From the NCBI GenBank assembly GCA_038373885.1, contig JAWZYV010019950.1, positions 1 to 64,000 on the forward strand: DNA of 64,000 bases, read 5' to 3'. The notes under the pieces were generated by a model, which worked only from the letters and a program-made list of their open reading frames with translations, ran no database searches and had not been told where the DNA came from. This document shows, in pieces, positions 1 to 11,154 of this stretch. Numbering within the stretch: position 1 is the first letter of the stretch; each line of letters begins with the position of its first letter. Position numbers and translations under genes: made by a program. Source of the DNA: Cheiracanthium punctorium (Eukaryota; Arthropoda; Arachnida; Araneae; Cheiracanthiidae).

Positions 1-335
1 AAAATTAGTTTTAATGTTAAGAAGAAAACACTCAGAATGTTAAATTTGAATTTTGTTGCTTTTCAGTTTTTCTTAAATCATGAGACATTGCATTAACCTG
101 TGCTATTACTAACTGATTTAAATTTGAAACAGTAATCAGGAAAAAAAAAAACCTCATAACATTAAGGTAATTAACTCCTAAAGTAATCAATATGCTTATT
201 CATTAGGGATGAGAATTCATTTGTGGTGAATAGTCACTGTTATGCCATAAAGTGTCATTTGTTTATATTTAAATTCTAGATTTCCCTATAAAAACAATTT
301 TATGGAAATTTACCTTCCATGGCCAACCTAAAATT

Positions 336-510
336 GGTACTTACGTATTATCCCGGTGGTCATTCCAGCCAAACTATTTTTCCGTCAAACGAGTTGCCAA
401 ACTGTTGCCCCAATCATATTCAAAACCATTAATAATTTCATATGTCCAGCATTTCTCTTGGCAAAAAAATTGCTCGTCTTGGCGGACTGCCGGGATAATA
501 CGTAAGTACC
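336..510. mobile_element. GGTACTTACG MITE, copy 1
   Basis: A 175-bp non-coding element. It starts GGTACTTACGTATTATCCCG and ends with the inverse, CGGGATAATACGTAAGTACC. It is flanked by an exact 8-bp target duplication, CTAAAATT (328-335 and 511-518). The interior is related, in inverse orientation, to the elements at 8512-8750 and 57035-57207. An 8-bp duplication suggests mobilisation by a hAT-type transposase, but the GG terminus is unusual for hAT, and Merlin-type elements (8-9 bp duplications, GG ends) are an alternative. Confidence 0.88.
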
Positions 511-591
511 CTAAAATTTATCACTAACAGTCTGTTATCTGTTATTACTTTTTTTTTCTCTACCAAGTCTAAGCAAATTTTGGGTGCCACT

Positions 592-715
592 CAGGGGCGT
601 AGCCAAGGGGGGGAAGGTAGGGGGGTCATCCCCCCCATGAGAAATTTTACACGTAATATATGAGTTGTAGTAGTCGTAACCCCCCCCCTATGAAAAATTT
701 CTGGCTACGCCCCTG
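592..715. mobile_element. hAT-type MITE with G/C tracts
   Basis: A 124-bp element starting CAGGGGCGTAGCC and ending in the near-inverse GGCTACGCCCCTG. It has an exact 8-bp target duplication GTGCCACT (584-591 and 716-723). The interior is nearly only inverted repeat with G runs opposite C runs, so it would fold into one long hairpin. The CAGGGGCG terminus and 8-bp duplication fit non-autonomous hAT. Confidence 0.88.
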
Positions 716-1190
716 GTGCCACTAATAATACTTAACTCAAACTAAAACCCAATCTAATTAAAAATTATTGGATCTGGGATTCTGGGAAAATTATTGGATC
801 AAACTTGCTAGTTAGTATTGTTTCATTAATTAATTGAAAAACTAGTATAAAACAGCATAGCATACAATTTTGATATGTTTTGAAATGAACAATGTATTTT
901 TTAATTAATAGTTTTTCCAATATCAATGGTTTAAAATATTCATCAATTTTATTTTTTTTCTACTGTCAATTATTTTAAGAGTAAAAGAGAGTAACAAAAA
1001 GTCAAATCTGATTCTTCCGCTAATTATTAATTTAAAAATGCAAAATTTCCTGATTTTGATGGGGGAAACTTACTAATTTCATTCTGATAATTTAAACCTT
1101 TAAGCAAACTATGTGGTTAAAATATTTTAGCTAATTTTATCGTGTAGCAATTACATGTCTGAAAAGCTTTCTTTTTTCTTTCTTTTGTAG

Positions 1191-1276
1191 CTGCTGCTGC
1201 TTTGAAGTTTAAGGAGAAGGACAAGGAGGTTTTGGCAAATATGTTTGGTCGAAGTTTAGCTGAAGCATCTGATTAG
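1191..1276 (+). CDS. Terminal coding exon of an unidentified gene
   Basis: After a strong 3' splice site (CTTTCTTTTGTAG ending at 1190) the frame that uses the first two bases to finish a split codon stays open for 27 residues to TAG at 1274-1276. The peptide runs AAALKFKEKDKEVL then ANMFGRSLAEASD. It is charged, probably helical, and ends in a short acidic tail. The KEKDKEVLANMF part loosely resembles the C-terminal helix after the TPR domain of FKBP4/5- and PPID-type co-chaperones (KEK...Y.NMF), but that is too short for an assignment. AATAAA occurs directly after the stop (1277) and again at 1372. The rest of the gene lies upstream of the window. Confidence 0.6.
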
Positions 1277-1371
1277 AATAAAAAAAAAGATTCGTGTTTC
1301 AGATTGTTCCTTAACATTTGATATTGTGGACAATTATACTGAAAACTTATAAAGATAATTTTGTTTTTAAA

Positions 1372-1377
1372 AATAAA
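1372..1377 (+). terminator. Candidate polyadenylation signal
   Basis: AATAAA about 95 bases after the stop codon of the exon at 1191-1276. A second AATAAA overlaps the stop region at 1277-1282. The 1372 copy allows a more normal 3' UTR length; which is used cannot be told from sequence. Confidence 0.45.
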
Positions 1378-1741
1378 ATATGAAAATCTGTTTCATGTAA
1401 TTTTTTGGAAAGAAAACTTAATTTGAAGTGTGTTTATAATTAGGGATATTTAAAATATTAAAAATGTACAGTACTAATTTTTTACCAGTGTTAATCCTTT
1501 TCCAGTAAGCTGTTTAAAGCGCATTTTGTTTTGCATGAATTAAAACTTAAATTAGTTTTTTAAATCCACAATTGTGCAATTTTAAGCATTACTCAATTTT
1601 AATAGCATTTCCAATTTAATGAAAATCTTAAAATATAGCCCAAAAAAGATTTTAATCCATTTATTTCAAATCAAAATTTATTTATTTTAATATTTTCTTC
1701 TGTTGTTTACAACCAATAATATTTGCTTTTCGATCAAGTTA

Positions 1742-1800
1742 CAGTAGAACCCTGATTATCCAAGGTGGTCAGAATCAAACATGCCTCGGATAACACTGAC
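1742..1800. repeat. Single pogo/Tigger-type end
   Basis: CAGTAGAACCCTGATTATCC preceded by TA (1740-1741) is the standard layout of a pogo/Tigger terminal repeat at its TA target. It resembles the ends at 22516, 41008 and 58376. I found no matching right end nearby, so only one end survives or the partner has decayed. Confidence 0.5.
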
Positions 1801-2161
1801 AATCATAATCACAATTACAGTTTTAAACATACTGCAGATCATGTCCAGACTTCGAAACGATTACAGTCAAATGTAATTCGCTATAAGAATGCTATTTTAT
1901 AAATTCTACAGAAATAGTGTAATAAAATTGCCTTACTTCAGAATTTTCGGAATATTTGATTTCACTAAGATCAAGATTACTACTTTTTTGCAAATTTAAC
2001 AGTAACTTCGCCAAGGAGGCGATAACAGGTATATTCTGGCAACCTTGACGACTTTAGTTTGCGTTCTGGCAACCATGTGGAAATCCGCCATTTTGTTTCT
2101 GTAGTGCGCATTTTTGCCTCTGACGGGACTCTTATTTGTTTACATTATTAAATTTATTCTA

Positions 2162-2270
2162 CTAAAAAGAGAAGGGGGGGGGTTGAGGGGGGGCACAGCC
2201 CCCCTCACATAAAAAATAATTAAATTTTACTTAACCGAATCTATAAGTACATGTAAGCACTTGTGAGATG
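2162..2270 (-). repeat. Inverted fragment of repeat A
   Basis: The stretch with G runs, CACAGCCCCCCTCACAT and TAACCGAATCTATAAGTAC is the reverse complement of part of the ~1.1-kb repeat A (compare 6285-6420 and 11310-11420). Only this internal piece is present, with no terminal repeats. Its closeness to the promoter-like region at 2325 may be coincidence. Confidence 0.7.
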
Positions 2271-2324
2271 TTTTAGTCAATGTTGTTAGTATTGCTTTAC
2301 ATGAGTTACATCGTTTCGTTTCTT

Positions 2325-2606
2325 CGATTTAACGCATGCGCAGCTGTGTTTGTATGGGAGCAGAATCATATACGGTATATTTTAGTTTTGGTTCGAGAAC
2401 GTTTTGATACGTTGTGTTAACAGAGCGCATGCGCGGCGGTTGGTTTGAATTCCAAAAGCCATTTCTTATGGAAACTTCGAGGGGTTAACGACAGACGTTT
2501 TCGGTTCCTCGTATTTTTCGGATCCGTTTTTTTTGGATAAACTAATTCTTTTCCGTTAATTGTGTTTGTGGATTTTCACTGTGGTTTATATGCTTTTTGA
2601 GAGAAG
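2325..2606 (+). promoter_or_regulatory. Promoter with two NRF-1-like sites and untranslated exon
   Basis: This stretch is richer in CpG than its surroundings. It has two near-consensus NRF-1 palindromes, CGCATGCGCA (2333-2342) and GCGCATGCGCG (about 2425-2435), 92 bases apart. After the second site the sequence holds no long reading frame and reaches GAGAAG|GTAAGC, a good 5' splice site at 2606/2607, as expected for a non-coding first exon. NRF-1 is a known activator of many nuclear genes for mitochondrial proteins, and the next coding exon on this strand (38319) starts a mitochondrial-type protein, so the two may belong together. The transcription start and the link are inferred. Confidence 0.4.
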
Positions 2607-3473
2607 GTAAGCGTGCTTTGCTAAATTGCGTGGTGTATGGTTGTGGCTAAACGAAAAATTTTAGCATTAGATTTTAGAAAATTCATTTTAGATTTCAAAA
2701 AATCTTTTTCTTGAATGGATTACGAAAGAACGACTGATTGCAGCTAAAAGAAAATTTTAGAGTTCAGAAAATCGGTTTTAGATTTCAGAAAATTGCTTTA
2801 CTTGAATGGTTTATGATTAGTGTTTTGATTTTAGGTTTATGGTTTAGTATTTAGATTTTAAAATTCGTTTTAGATTACAGAAAATCTCTTCTAAAATAGT
2901 ATCCACAAACATAAAAATTTAAAAAAAAAGCCACTATGACTTATGAGACGACGAATGTGATTATTTAAATAAAATAAAAAATCAGTTGTTCAACAAGTTA
3001 TGTAAGTACAATAATTTTTGTTGTTTAAAACTTCAATATTTATGCTTTTTAATTTGCTTATTTTGTGTATTTATCGCTAGTTTGGGTGCGTTCTCCCGTA
3101 GTGTCTTTGGGAGCATCTTGGCTCCCAGAGAAAAGACGGGAAAACGCGCCAAATTGGCGATTTTTGGAAAATCGCCATGAAGCACCATAAACTAGGAATT
3201 AACCCTCATTTCAGACTAAAGCTTTAATAGAAATTTAAAAAATAGAAATTGCGGACGAAATTTGTTTTCTTTGGTCTAAATAAACATACAATTTTAAATA
3301 AATTATTGGTGAATTATTAGTACGAACATTTAAATATAGATGGCAGCACTACAGAACGGGCCGAATAGCGTGAATCTATACGCACCGGCCGGTAAAGCCA
3401 CATCTTCAGGCATACTTTTAACTGTTACTGTTTATTTTTAAATAATCAATTATTTTTAAACACGTATTATTAA
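2607..3473. other. AT-rich sequence, nothing recognised
   Basis: After the candidate splice donor there are several variants of a TTTTAGATT(T/C)AGAAAAT phrase between about 2660 and 2890, a loose simple repeat. The only open frame (2986-3180) has no recognisable domain and is probably chance. Confidence 0.4.
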
Positions 3474-4162
3474 CAGAGCCTGATCATAGGTGGAAGGGGC
3501 CCCGGGGCAAGAGGTTATTTTGAGGCCCCCATACTATCACATATATTTTAACTTATTTTTGTTTGCTGTTGCATTTTCCCGACATAAAAATAAAACATTT
3601 TTAAAGAATACTAAAATTGAATTAAAAATTACCTATTTATTTATACTTATTTAGAACAAGACTATGTATTTAAAAGTGATTACATTTTTTTTTTTTTTTG
3701 CCCGTTTGTATTATTAGGTGCGATAATTCAAGGAATGGCAATTACGAGGCACGGAAGCAAAGTTCCTCACTCCAAAAAAATTTCTTCATACACCAAAAAG
3801 TTCGAAATTTTCTTTCCTTCATCATGAAATAAAAAATGTTAACTAATGGATATTTTGTAATAAGCATATATATATATGGCCATGCCATACGTTTCCAAAA
3901 ACTCCTAGCTTCTTGTTTATTGATCCATGAGTCTTAAAGACCATTGTATTAGAAGAACAGTAAATAAATCTCTAAGTCCATTTATTGTAAAAAAATATGG
4001 TATAGATATTACAAAGGAAATTTAGTTGCAAAAACTTTATTACTGCAGTATTTATGAACATGTAATAAATCATGATAACAATAAATCGGAAGATTTGGGG
4101 GTCCTTATTTTTCCGGGGCCCCAGGCTATTGCCCCACATGCTCATGTGATAATCAGGCTCTG
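3474..4162. mobile_element. hAT-like non-autonomous element
   Basis: Left end CAGAGCCTGATCATAGGTGG and right end the near-inverse of CAGAGCCTGATTATCACATG. Inside both ends are GGGGCC(C) blocks facing each other. The 689-bp interior is AT-rich and has no coding region. No clear target duplication was found. The element at 57292-57748 has similar ends and does have a near-perfect 8-base duplication, which supports the hAT-type reading. Confidence 0.65.
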
Positions 4163-4901
4163 TCTAAAAAGTATTACAGCCCTTTGAACATTCATATAAA
4201 ACATAAATGAATATATATACTATTTATTAATAATTTATTATATGTAGAAGAAGCTCTTAAAAAAGCATTAACCAACTAACAATATCTTAAATTTTTTTTC
4301 AAAATGTGCATGGATGAAAAAACGTTTCAAAATATTTATTGATCTGTTTAAACAAAAAAATACAAATTTAAAAAAAAATCGAGCATTGTTGGCAATTTAT
4401 TGTTGACAGCATTGTTGAAGCGTTCATGACACTAGTGCTACTGTGGAGAAATTACCAACTACTGCGGATTTGCGTTTTTCGCCCTGTTCGGATAGCCGTG
4501 AAAAGATCGGAGTTAGCCATGCTCCAACCAGGCTTCAACTTTAAAGAATATTCGAATTTGGAAAAATCGAATGTGGTAAAAAAAATTCGATTAACTTTAG
4601 CGAAAGCAAGCAGAGGAGAGCATGGAAATCAAAGCACATTTCTTGTTTGTTTATTTTTGATCATACATTTGATGTTTTGATTCTAGATTTATATGAGGTG
4701 ATACTTCTTTCTCTTCATCTTATACCAGGTTTCAGTTTGATATTATTATTTTGTAAAACGAATATTTTTAAGAAAAGGCTGGGATGCAGACCTCTATTGA
4801 CCGTCATTATAAACAGGGTGCGAATTGACTATAGATATACTGCACCGTAGATAAGTGAAGGCTATACTACAGAGTGTGCCCAAGATCGGGGACGTTCCCT
4901 C
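4163..4901. other. Intergenic, mostly featureless
   Basis: No supported gene; the two short open frames around 4426-4850 show no domain. The ~30 bases at 4777-4806 match, inverted and with a few differences, 8006-8034; this may be a terminal repeat of an old element spanning 3.2 kb, or two fragments of one family. Confidence 0.35.
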
Positions 4902-6100
4902 CGGGGAACAGCTTTAGTATGGTCGGTTCCTTTTTTTCCTTTTTGGAACAGCTTTAGTATGGTCCCTTTTTGGCGATTTTTTGATTTGGCGACAAAATCT
5001 TGTCGCCAACCCAAGTTTGCCTTGCCGATGCCAATTGTAAACAATATGGCGGATCGGATGGCGCTGGTTCCGAGATAGTTGATCGTCGCCGTTAATTTTG
5101 CTATGATTTATTTTAATGGCTTTTAAATATTTTTATGAAAAAAAATTAAACAGATAACAAGCTTACATGTACATATAGATTCGGTTCCTCATTCCCTCAA
5201 CCCCCCCCTTCTCTTTTGAGTAGATTAAATTAAAAAATGCAAACAAATAATATTCTAAAGGCAATACCTCACAAAAATAACAAATAAAAAAGACAAAAAA
5301 ATTAAAATACATTTTAGCATTCTGACAAAAGACTATGTAAGCAAAATAAAGAACTAATTCAAATCATAACGAACAATGCTTATCTCATACCTTAATTAAA
5401 ATCGCTAAATTGTTTCAATATTGAAATAATAAAATCAAAATATCAAATATTATATTAATAACGGAATTATTTGTTGCTCCTACCATTAACAAATAAACAA
5501 AGGTAATAATAACAAATAAAAACAAACAATGCTTATCACATACCTTGATTAAAATCCCTAAGTTATTACAATATGGAAATAATAAAATCAAATATCTAAA
5601 ATTATTTCACTGTATCAAATATTAATAATGTAATTATTTGTTGCTTCTACCCTTAACAAATAAACAATCGGGAACGAAAATATTAACCTGAAACGTACTA
5701 TCAAAAGAATGTTTATTCATACAAAACTGTATATAAACAGTCAGTATGAACCTGAATATCCATTTTAAATTTGAGTAATAATTAAATAATAAAATTTAAT
5801 CTAAAATAAAGCCATTAAAATAAAACCATAAAGCGTAATGGCGGTTCCACAACTCAAAGCTCCCGCACGAAATACTGGCAAAGGGGTCTCCAAAAGTTTA
5901 ATAAAGGAACAAACGCTCCCTATTCGCTGGAGCGAAACCGCTACGTCACGGATGAATGACGTCACGCCCCTAGGGTTGCCATGTCCAGCTCCTCCGCTCT
6001 GGAGCATCTGCCGGAGAGGTTACCATATTGGCACCGTTATTGCGCCAAAAACGTCGTCAAAAATAAATCGCACCAAAGGGACCATACTAAAGCTGTACCG
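4902..6100. mobile_element. Repeat A, copy 1 (inverted-repeat element)
   Basis: A ~1.2-kb element bounded by ACAGCTTTAGTATGGTCC (4948-4965, with a partial duplicate at 4908) and the inverse near 6075-6099. The interior includes TTGTCGCCAACCCAAG, a T-rich/C-run segment, AT-rich sequence and a GC-richer right part with TGACGTCA at 5957-5964. No coding region is convincing. Copies follow at 6101-7111 and 11155-22121 (interrupted). This copy preserves the site that is empty here but occupied by a LINE in the third copy. The superfamily is not clear. Confidence 0.7.
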
Positions 6101-7111
6101 ATTTTTTGATTTGGCGACAAAATTTTGTCGCCAACCCAAGTTTGCCTTGCCGATGCCAATTGTAAACAATATAGCGGATCGGATGGCGCTGGTTCCGAGA
6201 TAATTGATCGTCGCCGTTAATTTTGCTATAATTTACTTTAATGGCTTTAAAATATTTTTATGAAAAAAAAATGAAACAGATAACAAGCTTACGTGCACAT
6301 ATAGATTCGGTTTAATGAAATTTAATAACTTTTCTTTTTGTGTGAGGGGTGGGCTGTGCCCGCCCTCAACCCCCCCCCCCCCTCCGTCTCTTTTTAGTAG
6401 ATTAAATTAAGCAATGCAAACAAATAACATTCTAAAGGCAATACCTCACAAAAATAACAAATAAAAAAGACAAAAAAATTAAAATACATTTTAGCATTCT
6501 GACAAAAGACTACGTAAGCAAAATAAAGAACTAATTCAAATCATAACGAACAATGCTTATCTCATACCTTAATTAAAATCGCTAAATTGTTTCAATATTG
6601 AAATAATAAAATCAAAGTATCAAATATTATATTAATAACGGAATTATTTGTTGCTTCTACCCTTAGCAAATAAACAATCGAGAACGAAAATATTAACCTG
6701 AAACGTACTATCAAAAGAATGTTTTTTCATACAAAACTGTATATAAGTAGTATGAACCTGAACATCCATTTTAAATTTCAAAAATAATTAAATAATAATA
6801 AAATTTAATATAAAATAAAGCCATTAAAATAAAACCATAAAGCACATTGTAATGGCGGATCACGGGACTCAAACCTCGCGGGCTAAGATATATGGGGCTC
6901 AAAAAGTTCATGAAAGGTACAAACGGTCGCAATTCGCCGGACGAACACGAGCGCATCCATGACGTCACGGAAGAATCCACTTTTCGTCCGAGATTAGGGT
7001 TACCGCTCCAGAGCATCCGACGGCGGGGTTACCATATTGGCATCCTTTATCGTGCCAAAAAAAGTCGCCAAAAATAAAGCGTGCCAAAGGGACCATACTA
7101 AAGCTGTACCG
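6101..7111. mobile_element. Repeat A, copy 2, head-to-tail with copy 1
   Basis: Starts directly at the right end of copy 1 with ATTTTTTGATTTGGCGACAA, so it lacks the first ~40 bases of the left end. It runs in the same order as copy 1 to the terminal AGCTGTACCG at 7102-7111. It contains TGACGTCA at 6960-6967. Relative to copy 1 it lacks about 150 bases around the ATAACAAATAAAAAC stretch. The tandem arrangement suggests recombination between copies or insertion of one copy into the end of another. Confidence 0.7.
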
Positions 7112-7599
7112 ATTCGGGCCTCTTGGTTTTTTTTTTTTTGCGATGTTTAGATTTGGCGACAAAATTTTGTAGCCAAGGGAAGACCCGGGTTTGCCGATAC
7201 TTCGGCAAACGGGCAGAGCTGTAACTGGGGTCAGGTTTTAAAGGAAGATTGCGAAGTAAACGAACAAGCGTTGCTTTGCTGTAAGCCGAATTTGAGGGCA
7301 GATGTAGAATTGACATAGGCAGGAATATATGTGCACAGAAAATCGATGGTCGACTTTAGTTTGAATTTAAGTCACTTCCCAGACATGTTGGCATCTGCAT
7401 TTGTCATGTAATACCTAATATATTATGTGAGTGGAGCATTTACATCTTCCCCCCTTTTTTTTCTCTTCTTCTTTTCAAATGCCCCCTCCTGAAGAATGTT
7501 TTCTTTCAAATGTCCTCCCCCCCTGGAAAAAATGTTCAATTCCTACCCTGATTATAAACCAGTTTTATTGACGATTTCTCTTTTTAGACCAATTATAAA
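7112..7599. other. Unassigned repeat-derived sequence
   Basis: Begins with a T run and TTTGGCGACAAAATTTTGT, a fragment of the left end of repeat A (7151-7170). The rest has C-rich and T-rich tracts and no credible gene. Confidence 0.35.
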
Positions 7600-7989
7600 A
7601 CTGGAATTGTTCAATGAACTGGTTGCCTACTGACAGTCAAAAGATAAACTTTTCCATGTCTCTAATGGTCTAGATATAAAATGGTGGCTGAGTTTAGGCT
7701 CGCCACTGGCCATGAGTGTCTTTTAAAAACATTTGCATCGGCCTTGAATTGTTTCAAGTCCTATCTGTAGTCTCTGTGACCTGGACCAGGACATGGATGC
7801 TGACCACCTCCCTTTTTGCCAAGCCTTATCTAAGTCCCCACTTTCAGACCGCTACTGGGAGGCCACAGACCGTTTGGATACATAGACTATTTGATACAGC
7901 TGAGTTTTTTGTTTGTGTGTTTTCTTTCTTTTTTACCATTCCTTTGCTGTATTTGCCTTCCTATCTTGCCATTGAAAATTAAAAAAAAA
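7600..7989 (+). mobile_element. LINE 3' end with poly-A
   Basis: In one frame around 7756-7885 the sequence reads PICSLCDLDQDMDADHLPFC followed by SDRYWEATDRLDT and a stop at 7883-7885. The Cys-x2-Cys...His-x4-Cys knuckle and the RYWEA phrase near the C-terminus are common at the end of the reverse-transcriptase ORF of several arthropod non-LTR elements. A ~95-base 3' UTR and an A run (7980-7989) follow, then a TA repeat. The copy is strongly 5'-truncated: nothing of the reverse transcriptase domain remains upstream. Confidence 0.6.
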
Positions 7990-8497
7990 TATATATATAT
8001 ATATACTGACAGTCAATAGAGTCTACATCCCAGCCTAAGTCAGCTTTCAGCTTTTCTGAGCCATTGACCTTGGGACTTCGAGACTGGTTTACCTGATTAA
8101 ACATGAATTAAATTTATGTATTTTTAAAAAATTTGATCTAAATAATACATAATATATGTGTACATCTATTTAATAATTCACAATTTGGGCCCCATTATTT
8201 TATCTTATTTAAAAGTTTGGGAAAAATATATTTCAGGTGCTTCGTTGGCTCAATCCATGGTCACTCATGTTACAATATGACTACATTTTTAACCTTTTAA
8301 ATTCACCAGTGGCTTGAATTGAAGTATACACAGTGAAATACGTTTAGCACGAAATATGCTTAACATGAAATAACATAGCGGTCCGGACTGTAAACTGCAG
8401 TTCAATAAATTATTTTCTTTAAACACGAAACAGAGATTCCCACCCCATTCTTCAATGCTACATGACACTTTACACCAATGCATTTTATAATCATACT

Positions 8498-8918
8498 CAG
8501 TAAAACCTGGCGGTACTTATGTATTATCCCGGCAGTCCCCTTCAGCCTAGAGCCTACGCTTAGCTAATCGGCCATAATGCCACAAACAAGCAAATCCTGA
8601 TGGTCTGCCAAAATGAGCAATTTTGCTTCAAGATAAATGCCAGACACATGAAATTATTGATGGTTCTGAATACGATTGGCAAGAGATTGCCAGCACATTT
8701 GACGAAAAAACAGTTGGTGGGAATGATCACCGGGATTATACGTAAGTACCAACCTCGCTATAACAATGTTCAATACAACAATAAATCCCTCTTTAACAAA
8801 ATTTTGTGGTCCTGTGGAATTTCCATACAATATAATTTCTTCTTGATATAATGATACATCACTTTAGAATGATAATTTTATTTGGTCCCTTAAGTATCGT
8901 TGTATCAAAGTCTTACTG
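8498..8918. mobile_element. pogo-like MITE, interrupted
   Basis: Left end CAGTAAAACCT and, after the nested insertion, CGCTATAACAATGTTC; right end ...TTGTATCAAAGTCTTACTG followed by TA. The two ends are imperfect inverted repeats (CAGTAAAACCTCGC versus CAGTAAGACTTTGA). The ends and the TA at the right border fit pogo/Tigger. The element is opened by the MITE at 8512-8750 and occurs again in the same state near 22260-24399. Confidence 0.6.
8512..8750. mobile_element. GGTACTTACG MITE, copy 2 (nested)
   Basis: Starts GGTACTTATGTATTATCCCG and ends GGGATTATACGTAAGTACC. Flanks AACCTGGC (8504-8511) and AACCTCGC (8751-8758) are an 8-bp target duplication with one difference. It is 60-70 bases longer than copies 1 and 3 because of extra sequence near its left end. 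It landed 14 bases inside the pogo-like MITE at 8498. Confidence 0.85.
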
Positions 8919-9108
8919 TATTATTTCTTTTTAAAAGCAAAATTAGCAAATTTACTTTTTACGATTGTATTGGAAGAGGAACGTCTAAAACAACTTCAAA
9001 AATTTCCTCCTCCTCATTATTTGCCACCACTGAATCTGTTATGCAATCACGTCTCAGGGCATCATGTATGGGTATATCTTATAAACTATTTTCGCTGAAT
9101 ACTGGAGA
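8615..9108 (+). repeat. Duplicated block B, first copy
   Basis: From inside the nested MITE to ACTGGAGA at 9108 this block is repeated almost base for base at 22122-22356 plus 24361-24620; the second copy is split by a 2-kb transposon. On the minus strand, 8950-9070 has a frame with DALRRDCITDSVV then an acidic run, which could be the C-terminal part of an old Tigger-type transposase; this is weak. Confidence 0.85.
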
Positions 9109-9116
9109 TCGCTGTC

Positions 9117-11154
9117 CAGGGTTGGGTTTTTGACATGACATGTCAAAAACCAGGTGAAAAGTGTCAAAAACCTGTCGAAAAGTATCAAAAACTGATGAAA
9201 ACTGTCAAAAACCTAATGTTTCTTTTTTATGGTCATGAATAACAATTTTAAATACATTATATTTCACAATTAATGTAATTACATTAAAACTACATATCAC
9301 CCTTCATATTATTTGTCATGTTAGAACTAAATATCTGAAAAGGTAAAAAGTATTTGTGTAAGTACTTATGCACATCTATTTTTTCCTCCCCTAAGTACTC
9401 AACTATTTCTAAATGTGTTAATATAAATAATTATATGAATTACTTTATGCATGATTTAGGATTAGAAGTGTTACTAAAACTATTCCTTATCCTTTATTCA
9501 ATGAATAATCCTAAGTTATTTAAACATTTTTTAAAAAATTCTAAATATGTGTATAAATAAATTTTCTGCATAAATATTACATATAAACCACATCTGTTTT
9601 ATAAATATTTCCTGAGTAAGTAAATTAATAATTTGAAAATGAAATAATGATTTGCTATTATCAGTACACTTAAAATTTTATAATATACTTTTCATTGTAT
9701 TATGTTAATAGTTTCCATTTAATTATTCAAAGCAAGGGCAGTTTATTTTGGTGACAGTTTCTGTACTTATAAAACAACCCCCCTTTTCTTGGTTCAAGTT
9801 CATAGCTGTAAGCAGCAACATGGTGTTAATCCTTTGTGGAATGTCTTTTGAAAGACAAATAGATAGCAAACCTGTTTTTTCTTTGTATTCTAAAGTATGC
9901 ACCTGGGTGGCCAATGGTCAGAAGTGTGCAATCAGTTTACTTAGTGATAAGAGAGCTTGTTTACAGCAAAATAATATTGTCAGTTTGGAAAATTTTTCCG
10001 AAACTAGCTAAGAACACTTTAGTCTTTCTTAAAACTAAGCTAAGCTATTTTAAAGTAGTACTTAAATTTTGGTCAAATAACTGTATTATTCAGTTTTTTA
10101 TTTTATTAAATCTGTTCTGTACATAATTAAAATAACGGATAAAGGTGGTAGGCCAAAAAATACTATATGGAATAACTTTATTTGTGTGAAAGAAGGAAAT
10201 AAAATTTACAGAAGATGCAAAAAGTGTGGACATACCATGGCCAATAGAGTGGATAGGATGAAAGTACATTCAACAAAATGCAATAGTGGAGAACAAGATA
10301 AAAAACAAGGCAAAGTAAATGAGGAACAAAGAGTGCATATGGAAACTGATGATACAAGTCTAAAGAAAAGTCGAATTATTTGAAGTAAATGAATGTACAT
10401 CTCGAGTTGCAGGTGTTAAAAGAGTTTGTTTGCAGCAAAACAACATATCTGATTACATAGTAAAAACTGCACCCAACATGAAAAAAACAGCTGGATCTAC
10501 AACTTGCTAAGTTTTTTTGCAGTTGCAATATCCCTCTTAATGTTGTTGAACAAAACGAATTTCTTAAGCTCATAAATTTGCTACGCCCTGGTTATAAACC
10601 TCCTACCAGAAAAGCATTATCTGGCAGTCTCTTAGATGAAGTCACTGAAGAGTTAGAAAAGCAAATGAAATCAGAACTTCAAGTAAAGGAATGCACATTA
10701 GTTGAAGATGGATGGAGTAATATCCATAATGAAGCAGTTATAGCTTCTTGCCTGCATGCTGTGGGAAAAGTTAAAAACAGCAGTATTTCACCAGAACTTC
10801 TACAGCTGATGGTGCATTTGCATTCTTGTCCTTGCAGTTCAACATCAATAGAAAGAATCTTTTCCAATTTTGGATCTATCCAGACAAAGTTACGTAACAA
10901 ACTTGGATTACAAAAAGCTGCAAAACTAGTGTTTTGTTACCGCATGCTCCGGGGTAAAAAGGAATTAGAATGGGACTAGGTAAAAATGTAATTGTGTAAA
11001 ACTGAAAATATTTGTTTTATTTACTTGTAATTTCATAGATTAACTTAAACAAATGTATTTTCATTTTTAAAAACTAAATAGGTTGATAATTTTTTTTTTT
11101 CATAAATACTTTTTTTTCTATTTTTATAGTAGCTTATTTAGTTATTTTCTCTTA
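9117..11154 (+). mobile_element. hAT transposon relic
   Basis: Left end CAGGGTTGGGTTTTTGACAT (9117) followed by several GTCAAAAACC phrases, a typical hAT terminus with subterminal repeats. The same left end starts a fragment at 31691. The transposase relic is at 10129-10979. No right terminal repeat was found before repeat A begins at 11155, so the right end was probably lost when that boundary formed. Confidence 0.75.
10129..10979 (+). pseudogene. hAT transposase, BED finger and dimerisation ends only
   Basis: Transposase remains with a large internal deletion. The N-terminal part (10129-10380) reads GGRPKNTIWNNF followed by a BED-type finger (CKKCGHTMANRVDRMKVHST, then C). A frameshift follows at about 10380. 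A second part (10500-10780) has LRPGYKPPTRKAL and VEDGWSNIHNEAVIASCLH, the start of the RNase H-like catalytic region. It jumps directly to SSTSIERIFSNFGSIQTKLR and AAKLVFCYRM, the C-terminal hAT dimerisation region, ending at 10979. Most of the catalytic core between SCLH and SPELL is missing, so it cannot be active. Confidence 0.85.

Larger units (their letters stand above)
1..1190. other. Probable intron with two MITEs
   Basis: AT-rich sequence with no credible coding region. It ends in a pyrimidine-rich tract and TTTTGTAG at 1185-1190, a good 3' splice site for the exon that follows, so at least its right part should be an intron of the gene ending at 1276. Two small inverted-repeat elements (336-510 and 592-715) sit inside it. 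Confidence 0.5.

Noticed and set aside
9748..10126. Two overlapping plus-strand frames in the hAT relic
   Set aside because: They contain a CLQQNNI phrase also present downstream at 10420-10450 but no domain, and probably are untranslated or decayed element sequence.
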